Assembly: GCF_000247815.1 (NCBI RefSeq)
Contig: NC_021678.1
Span: 25,497,036 to 25,561,035 of the forward strand
DNA from: Ficedula albicollis
Lineage: Eukaryota > Chordata > Aves > Passeriformes > Muscicapidae
DNA length: 64,000 nt
Direction: 5' to 3'
Under the pieces are notes generated by a model, which saw only the letters and a list, made by a program, of their open reading frames with translations, had not been told where the DNA came from and made no database searches. Positions within the stretch are counted from its first letter, which is position 1; each line of letters opens with the position of its first letter. The position numbers were made by a program, and so were the translations under genes. Of this stretch, positions 57,846 to 64,000 are shown in pieces.

Positions 57846-60073
57846 GGCTTTTGGCAGGCATCTGAGAAGAGATATTGTGTGAAAAACTTTAATTACCACC
57901 CTGAGTGATAGGACTGATGGTAGACAGCAGAAAACCCACTCCCTTCACCTCTCTGTCCTGTCCTCCGGACACTCAGGGGCAGTGAGGAGCTGATGCTCTG
58001 CTCAACACAGGGAGCATAAATATTTCCACAAGGGAAAGGAAAAATCCATAGACAAATACAATCCTTGCTACTCTGAGGATATATATAAGCAAATGAAGGG
58101 GAAAACAGGAACATTGCAAGAATATTGCACTCAGCAGGACATACCACCACAAGGGGGTAAGAATGAAATTGCCTTGGAAAGAAACTTAAAAAATAAATAA
58201 AAGTCTGAAACCATAAGAAAGTTGGGCTATGCACAACTTTAGCCCATATCTCAGCAGTATATTATATTCCACTGTCTTGTTTTCCCTTTGGGTCTTTATT
58301 TGCATTTAAACCAGCCCAACATCTGGTGGAGGACAGCATTGCATGTTTCATTTCCTCTGCTTGGATAGCATCACTTTAGAATAAATGAGTGCCTGAATGC
58401 ACTGCATTGGGAGTTCAGTGATTTGTGTAGTTGGGTTTTACACATTCATTTGGAGAGACAAGTGGGATTTGGAGCGGGTGATGAGGGAAGAACCGCATGT
58501 ATGGCTAACTCAACATGTACTACATATTCTGAAGAATGAAAAACATGGTGTGTTGCAGGCTAGATAAGAAATTTTTTTAAAATCATGTTTCTGTGATAAC
58601 AGAATAGCTTTGAGGAACACTGCTGGTAAATCACAAGGAACCACACAAACAAGGAAAAATTGATAATGTTTGTTAATACCATGGCAACTCTCTGGACACA
58701 CAGAATTCTATTTGTCACAATTCAGTTTCTATCTCTATTTGCTATAAACACGAACAATTTGTTCAGCTTCTCTGCCTGTCTTTTGTGTTGGATTTCTGAC
58801 AAAATGCCCTTAGTCCTGGCAAGTCAGCAAGATGCGTGGTGACATGCCAGCTGCCCTGCAGCATCTTAGGAACTACCAGTTGCACATCTATCCACCTGCA
58901 CATTATCCACTTAGGCTTGTCTGCTGCAGACCATGGCATCCTGCTACCCCTCACATGTCATCTCTGATACCCAGTGCAGAACTAAAGCAGGTCCCATCTT
59001 CCCCCATGATCTTGAGCTCTTTGGGAGGCTTAGTCAAAGTAGACACAATCTGGAAGATAATTAAAAAGGAATCAGTTCTCTTAAGTGGACAGACAGGGTT
59101 ATTGTGGTGAAGATATGAGGTCCAAGTGCATGGCAAGGAGAATTCTAGGCAGAATAACCAACACAGGAAGCAATGCATGGGAGTCCCTGAAGAGAGGACA
59201 GCTGGCAAGCACAGAGTCAAGAATTTAGGTCACCAATTGCATACAATAAAAAAAAAACCCCAAACCATCCAAAGGTTTCAATTTTTCTTGCAAACCCACT
59301 TACAAGTTAAATTGGAACATATGCTTTCCTCAAACCTCAGGAAAAGTACCTGTTCTTCCACTAAAAGGAATTTAAACCTTCTTAAAAATTAACACATATC
59401 CTTTAATAGGGTTTTGCACAGATGTTTATATGTGTTTGCTTTTTTGAACCACCCTCTGGAACCCCCTATGTCCTCTTGTGATCTGTATAGCCCAGGACTT
59501 TTTAAGGGAAATGCAAAAAGGGGAGATAGCAGCAGGCAGATGTACAGAGCTGTCTAAGCTCATTCTGGGGCTGAACCACATCTAGTTCAACTTCAGTGAA
59601 ATATTAAATGTATGGCCAGGCAATGGTTCCCCCCTCTCAGAAAATCAGGAGGAAAAACAGTGGGAGAGGAGACTTGGTAAAGTGTTCTAGTTCAGGAACC
59701 TAACATCTGGCCAGCTAGGAGTTTCATTAATTAGAGCAGAGCAGAACAGAAAGCTCTGTAAAGCCATCTGAGAGTTCTGTAACTCTTCCTTTCCCTAAAA
59801 AATGCCTTGATTCCACAGGCACAGAGCTACAGCACAGAACTACACTGACAAAAATCAGAAAACAAGTTTCAAATTATTTTTTTCAGAAACACCAAGGCCT
59901 TTGTTATGCTCAGGACTTTATGGATGATTTAAAAATCACTGAGAAAACATTTTTCACTTGAGTGTTTCTGATGAGGAGCAGTAGTCTTGCTTTCACTGTC
60001 TAAGAATGACACCATTTTAAATACATCCCTCAAAACAAGGGCAACTTGTTGCTTTTTTTCCTTATCTTTGCAG
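57846..60073. other. Unique non-coding sequence, no gene seen
   Basis: Short frames on both strands at 57893-58234, 58510-58954, 58832-59220 and 59126-59392 overlap each other and lack support. No repeat found. Confidence 0.45.
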
Positions 60074-60190
60074 AAGCAAGTGTCCCTAGAGCTTTTCAGT
60101 GCCAAATCTCTTACTTCCCCCTACATAATCAAACGTAATCAAAACAAAAACAGCATCAAAGAAACAGCTTGTTCATTCATCTTTATTTAG
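60074..60190 (+). CDS. Candidate terminal-exon-like segment, unknown product (very weak)
   Basis: A good acceptor, 'tttttccttatctttgcag', is followed by 38 open codons to TAG. The peptide is basic and Asn/Lys-rich (KQVSLELFSAKSL at its start). Short, unrecognised, and easily produced by chance in AT-rich DNA. Confidence 0.1.
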   Translation, partial: KQVSLELFSAKSLTSPYIIKRNQNKNSIKETACSFIFI

Positions 60191-62695
60191 TCCTGTTGCT
60201 GTAAGTCTTGGTACTCTGAGCATTTTCTGCACGAGTTTGTCAAAGACTGGAAATAACCTTCTATCAAAAAAACCCTCTTGTAGTAGAAGGAGTTCTCCAA
60301 TTTTAACCATGGCAATCACTTAAAAATAGGGTTATTGGTGCTGCAGGATTGTTTTTTGAGCCTGGTCTTTTATCAGTTATGACTGTGGTAATCTGTTCCA
60401 TGATCTTGTCTGACATGAGTGTCCAGCTCTTCTCTTGCCTTCCCAACAATCAGAAGTGCAAGCTTCCAAACCATTCCAGCTGCTGACCACAGCTGAAACT
60501 CATTCCATAGGACTCCAGATATTTCCATAAGATACTTCACCTCCTGCACTGGAAACCAATCTCATCCCATATCCCATTTTCTCTTGAATATGAGAGAAAG
60601 AAAAGCCCTTCTAGAATGGCTTGCAAGGCCTGGCCAATTTCTCACAATCCTTTGAGGTTCCTCCTGAGAGCTGCAGAAATGAAACACCCAAGTTAGACAC
60701 TAAAGAGAGGCAGTGCAAATTTAGGTTTTTGGTTCCAATTCCACTACTCTGTGAGCCACCTGTCAGGGCTGCTGTTGAGTTCCAGCTGCTGTTTGTGCTG
60801 GAGGTCAATAGAAAGTGTTTGTGGGTACATTCCAGCTTCCTTTTTTTCTGTTTTTTCAAGGAGAAAGTAAGGAAAACTAATAGGCATCACTAAATAGTGG
60901 TCACTCATGCTGGAAAACTGAATGATAATCAAGTCCCTTGCAGATGGGATAGTCCCAGACAAAACTGGAGGTTCAAGCCTTTTTTTTGAATACTGACAAG
61001 ATTTCATCAAAGAACAAGAAATACATCCTAAGGATAAAACATAAACAGGAATATGGTGGATAAGATCCCTAAGATATTGCATACTAAATCTCAGAACCAG
61101 AAAAAGAAACAATAGGTTGTTTCCATTTCCTTGTCTTCTCCCTTCATAGACATAAATCAGCTCCTGCTGTGTTTAGCAACTTTCTCTGTGCCTTGAATAT
61201 CCACAGGAATTAAGGTTCTCTAGAGCTTTTGATTCACTTTTAAATTCCAATCCCAGGAAACATAATTTTGCATATCATTAAACAAACTGGGCTACAATTC
61301 AGTCAAGACTTCCCAGTTCTAAGTACTTAAATGATGGTTTCAGATAGTTTACAGACTATAGCATGGGGTTAGAGAGAAGCTCAACACCTGTATTTACATA
61401 ATTACTTTTTAATTATGCTAGACCTTTTCAGGAAGAATATTCCAAATATGTGTATGTCTTTACATAGTCCCAAAATAACCCCAGCTCTATGAGCTCTCAG
61501 AGATATACAGACAAAATTTAAAAAAAAAAAATTCAATGGGGTTTTTTATAGTTTGCTTTGATTTTAAAGCTTCAGGTAATGCTGTGGCTAGGGGTGTTAG
61601 TAAAGGAAACAAAACTGTGGCCACAAAGTACTTGTGTACCAGAATAATGAAAGGCATAAATTTGAGTGGACTAACATCCACAACATTTACACAACTTGAA
61701 TAGTAGATAGATAAGCACCATAAAATTGGAATACTTCCTTAAACAACTGCATTATATGGAAACATTCCTACTGAGGTACAAATTGGCACTGTAAAAAGAG
61801 CAGCAGGTGCTAAAGCAAATCCCACACTCATTTATTCGAGATGAAATCTTGCCAAACCACATACATGTCAAATTTGCTGCTCCCAGTAATACTGGGAACT
61901 GTTCTATTAAGGGCCTGACTTCCACAGAGAGAGGAACCCAGAGAAACCCTGTGTTGTTTTCCTGCAGCCAGGCACAGCCAGTTGGACCTGCAGTAAAATG
62001 AGTGTCTTCCAAGCGTGAGAAGCACTGACTGTTGGTTAAGCCCCATGTGGTACCAGGCACTCCTCCAGAGCCAGGGAGTGTAGTAAAGTGATTATGGGAT
62101 TCTGTGACTGATGGCTCCATCACATGTCTGAGATTCATGGCTCACACAGCCACGCTTCAGTGATGGGTACTGGTGTGTCTGCAGACAATGCAAAGGAATT
62201 TGCATTTTATTGTAGCTCAGCCAGCAGCAGAAAAGGGTTAAGGCTCGTCGTCTTAATTTGCAGTGTGCAAAATAAATGCCTAAAGACAATAGCCACAGCT
62301 TAATGTTATGTGTGCTGATTTAATATGGCATCTGAGCCTCTACTCTGGAAAAATCCTCAGTGGTCTGGTTAAACCACATACCCTCAGGCTCCCTAACTTT
62401 TAGGTATCTGTTCACACTGAGTCTCAGCTTTCTGCTGTTCCCTTCCACTGTTTCTTCTGTAGCCTTTGGCTATCAGCTTGCTGTGTGCTTTAAAAAGGCA
62501 GCATTGCCTCTAAGGATATTTCTGCCTTTTCTTCTTTGCAAGATTAGACAACCTCCACTCTGTTTCTTAACTAGAGGAAAAGGCTACCCTTTTAGCCTTT
62601 CCATCCTTTTATAGGCTAACAGCCCTTATTCCTCCATTTCTTTTCTCTTATTTACCATGGCCATCAGTGTAATACTATAAGTGCTCTCTTTTCAG
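60191..62695. other. Unique non-coding sequence, no gene seen
   Basis: Opposed frames at 60611-61112 and 61752-62289 overlap on both strands and show no motif. An A-run lies near 61518-61531. Confidence 0.45.
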
Positions 62696-62919
62696 AATGC
62701 AAAGGTTTTAAGACCACTCAACTAGATTGTAAAATAGGGTTTCGCCCTGATGGCTTATGTGAAAGAGTTTGGGTTTTAGTGGCTAGCTTCTCTCCCTTGC
62801 CAAAGTCCTCCTGCAGCTTTCCTAAGGAAATGGTTCCTCTTCTGGAGACTAGTTCATTGGGTTCTGCAGCTTCCTTTCAGACAAATGAAATGGGCTGTGC
62901 TTTCAGCCCTGCAGTCCAA
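62696..62919 (+). CDS. Candidate exon, unknown product (weak)
   Basis: Acceptor 'aagtgctctcttttcag' is followed by two bases and 74 open codons to a possible donor 'caa|gtaacc'. The peptide (CKGFKTTQLDCKIGF at its start, SFPKEMVPLLETSSL in the middle) contains four cysteines in the first 40 residues and Ser/Pro-rich sequence later. I do not recognise it. The frame remains open past the donor into the tandem duplication at 62947. This is one of the longer acceptor-bounded open segments in the window, but no homology is known to me. Confidence 0.2.
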
Positions 62920-62946
62920 GTAACCATGAAAGAGGCACCTGAGGCT

Positions 62947-63078
62947 TCTGGGGTGAAGCATTTTGTCATAAGCAAGCCATGGTTATGGAAACCATATTTC
63001 TGTTTTCTCAACACAAGTAATAACCCATGATCTGGGGTGAAGCATTTTGTCATAAGCAAGCCAAGTAATAACCCATGA
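62947..63078. repeat. 84-bp tandem duplication, second copy with internal deletion
   Basis: Copy 1 is 62947-63030 and copy 2 is 63031-63078. Both start 'tctggggtgaagcattttgt' and end 'aagtaataacccatga'. Copy 2 lacks the about 36 bp ('catggttatggaaaccatat' and following) present in copy 1. The minus frame 62877-63161 shows the duplicated block in translation. Confidence 0.94.
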
Positions 63079-64000
63079 GAGTACAGCTGTTTTTCACGTA
63101 GGTCATAACATTTAAAGTTATATATGTTATAGACACTGAGAACATCCCTGAAGTTGCCCATGGCCCGTTCTTAGAGAGGAGAACATATCTACTGGTTTTT
63201 CATAGGGTAGGTTCTAACATATGGCAATATTTCTCTGACTTGTTCAATCTTAGTGAAACAAACAAAAACAAAACTGGAGAAGATCAGGGAACTGGTTATC
63301 ACCTCACAATCAAGAATGTGTACTATACAGTGTGCTTTTCTCTCTCCGTGTCTTGAAATCAACAAAAATTGGCTGGAAAATGCTATTAGGGGAGACAAGC
63401 ACTGAGCACAAGAGAAGCCAAAGATTCCAACACCATTCCCCTACCAGTGTTCAGATGACTAAGAAAACTATTTTTTAAAATAAAATGTTTTTCCCTTTAG
63501 GCTAATTTACACTAGCAAAAAAATCCCAGACCTTTGAAACCGCACAGAAAAGCTTTAAAGCAAATGAGCTGCTGTGAGACCAGAGAAGCCTGGTTCCTGC
63601 TGCTGCAAGTGGGAGAACTCTGGAAACTGTCTCATTATGTTATCAATATTGATCCTGGAACCAGTTAGGATTCTCCCTTTGCTAGCTCTTCTGAGAGGCT
63701 TTTCCAGAGCTCTTTTCTGCTGGTTAGCAGTTTTCTCCCATTTGTGAGCCTAAATTATTATCTTTATTTTGCCATTGCTTTGCTCCTGCCCGTTTTACTT
63801 CTCTGTTTCACAGCTTCTTCCAAATAAAACCACCATCCTGGATCTTTGTCAACTGGCAATTTGAGACAGATTTCATTTCAGGCCTGGTCTAGGGCCCATT
63901 TGAGTCAACAGGAGCCTCTGTTGAGTTCAGTGTGCTTTCCAAGTGGGCCTTTATAGGCCATCCCTGTAGCCAGCCGGATATTAGAATTCTTGTTGATAAA
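63079..64000. other. Unique non-coding sequence, no gene seen
   Basis: No recognised exon, element or repeat up to the window edge. The minus frame 63189-63398 is unsupported. Confidence 0.5.

Overview
The window looks like avian nuclear DNA, probably songbird-like although the species cannot be fixed. A clear 3'-end fragment of a chicken-repeat-1 (CR1) LINE lies at 798-1053. No primate- or rodent-type SINEs were noticed, CpG is sparse, and coding capacity is very low. No complete gene, tRNA, rRNA, CRISPR array or bacterial-type operon is visible. Most long reading frames are by-products of tandem repeats or chance.

Layout: 1-6 kb is unique non-coding DNA with one CR1 fragment and one 71-bp tandem duplication. 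At 6.0-6.95 kb lies a perfect array of 150 TTATCC hexamers flanked by TTATTC variants. From 7 to 22 kb the DNA is mostly unique, with a 22-bp inverted repeat and tandem duplications of 81, about 98 (three copies) and 60 bp. At 22.27-22.57 kb there is a pure purine array of about 61 pentamers. From 22.9 to 35 kb there are duplications of 291, 517, 71 and 66 bp. At 36.87-38.68 kb lies a minisatellite of 13-bp monomers arranged as 27 identical 65-bp higher-order units. From 41.8 to 53 kb there is a dense run of further duplications (91, 263, 62/86, 79, about 565 and 63 bp), plus LTR-like and old CR1-like sequence. From 55 to 63.5 kb there is one exon I recognise and several weaker exon-like open segments.

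The only coding sequence I would defend is 55351-55476: an open 42-codon exon, phase 0/0 with good splice sites, whose peptide matches my recollection of WASHC4 (SWIP, a WASH-complex subunit). I did not see its neighbouring WASHC4 exons, so it may be an orphan duplicated exon, or it may have been captured by another transcript.

The most distinctive property of the window is the repeated local copying of unique sequence. At least fifteen separate loci carry two or three adjacent copies of segments 60-565 bp long, and several pairs are nearly identical. Either this DNA is prone to replication-based tandem duplication or the assembly contains false duplications. Raw long reads would distinguish the two.
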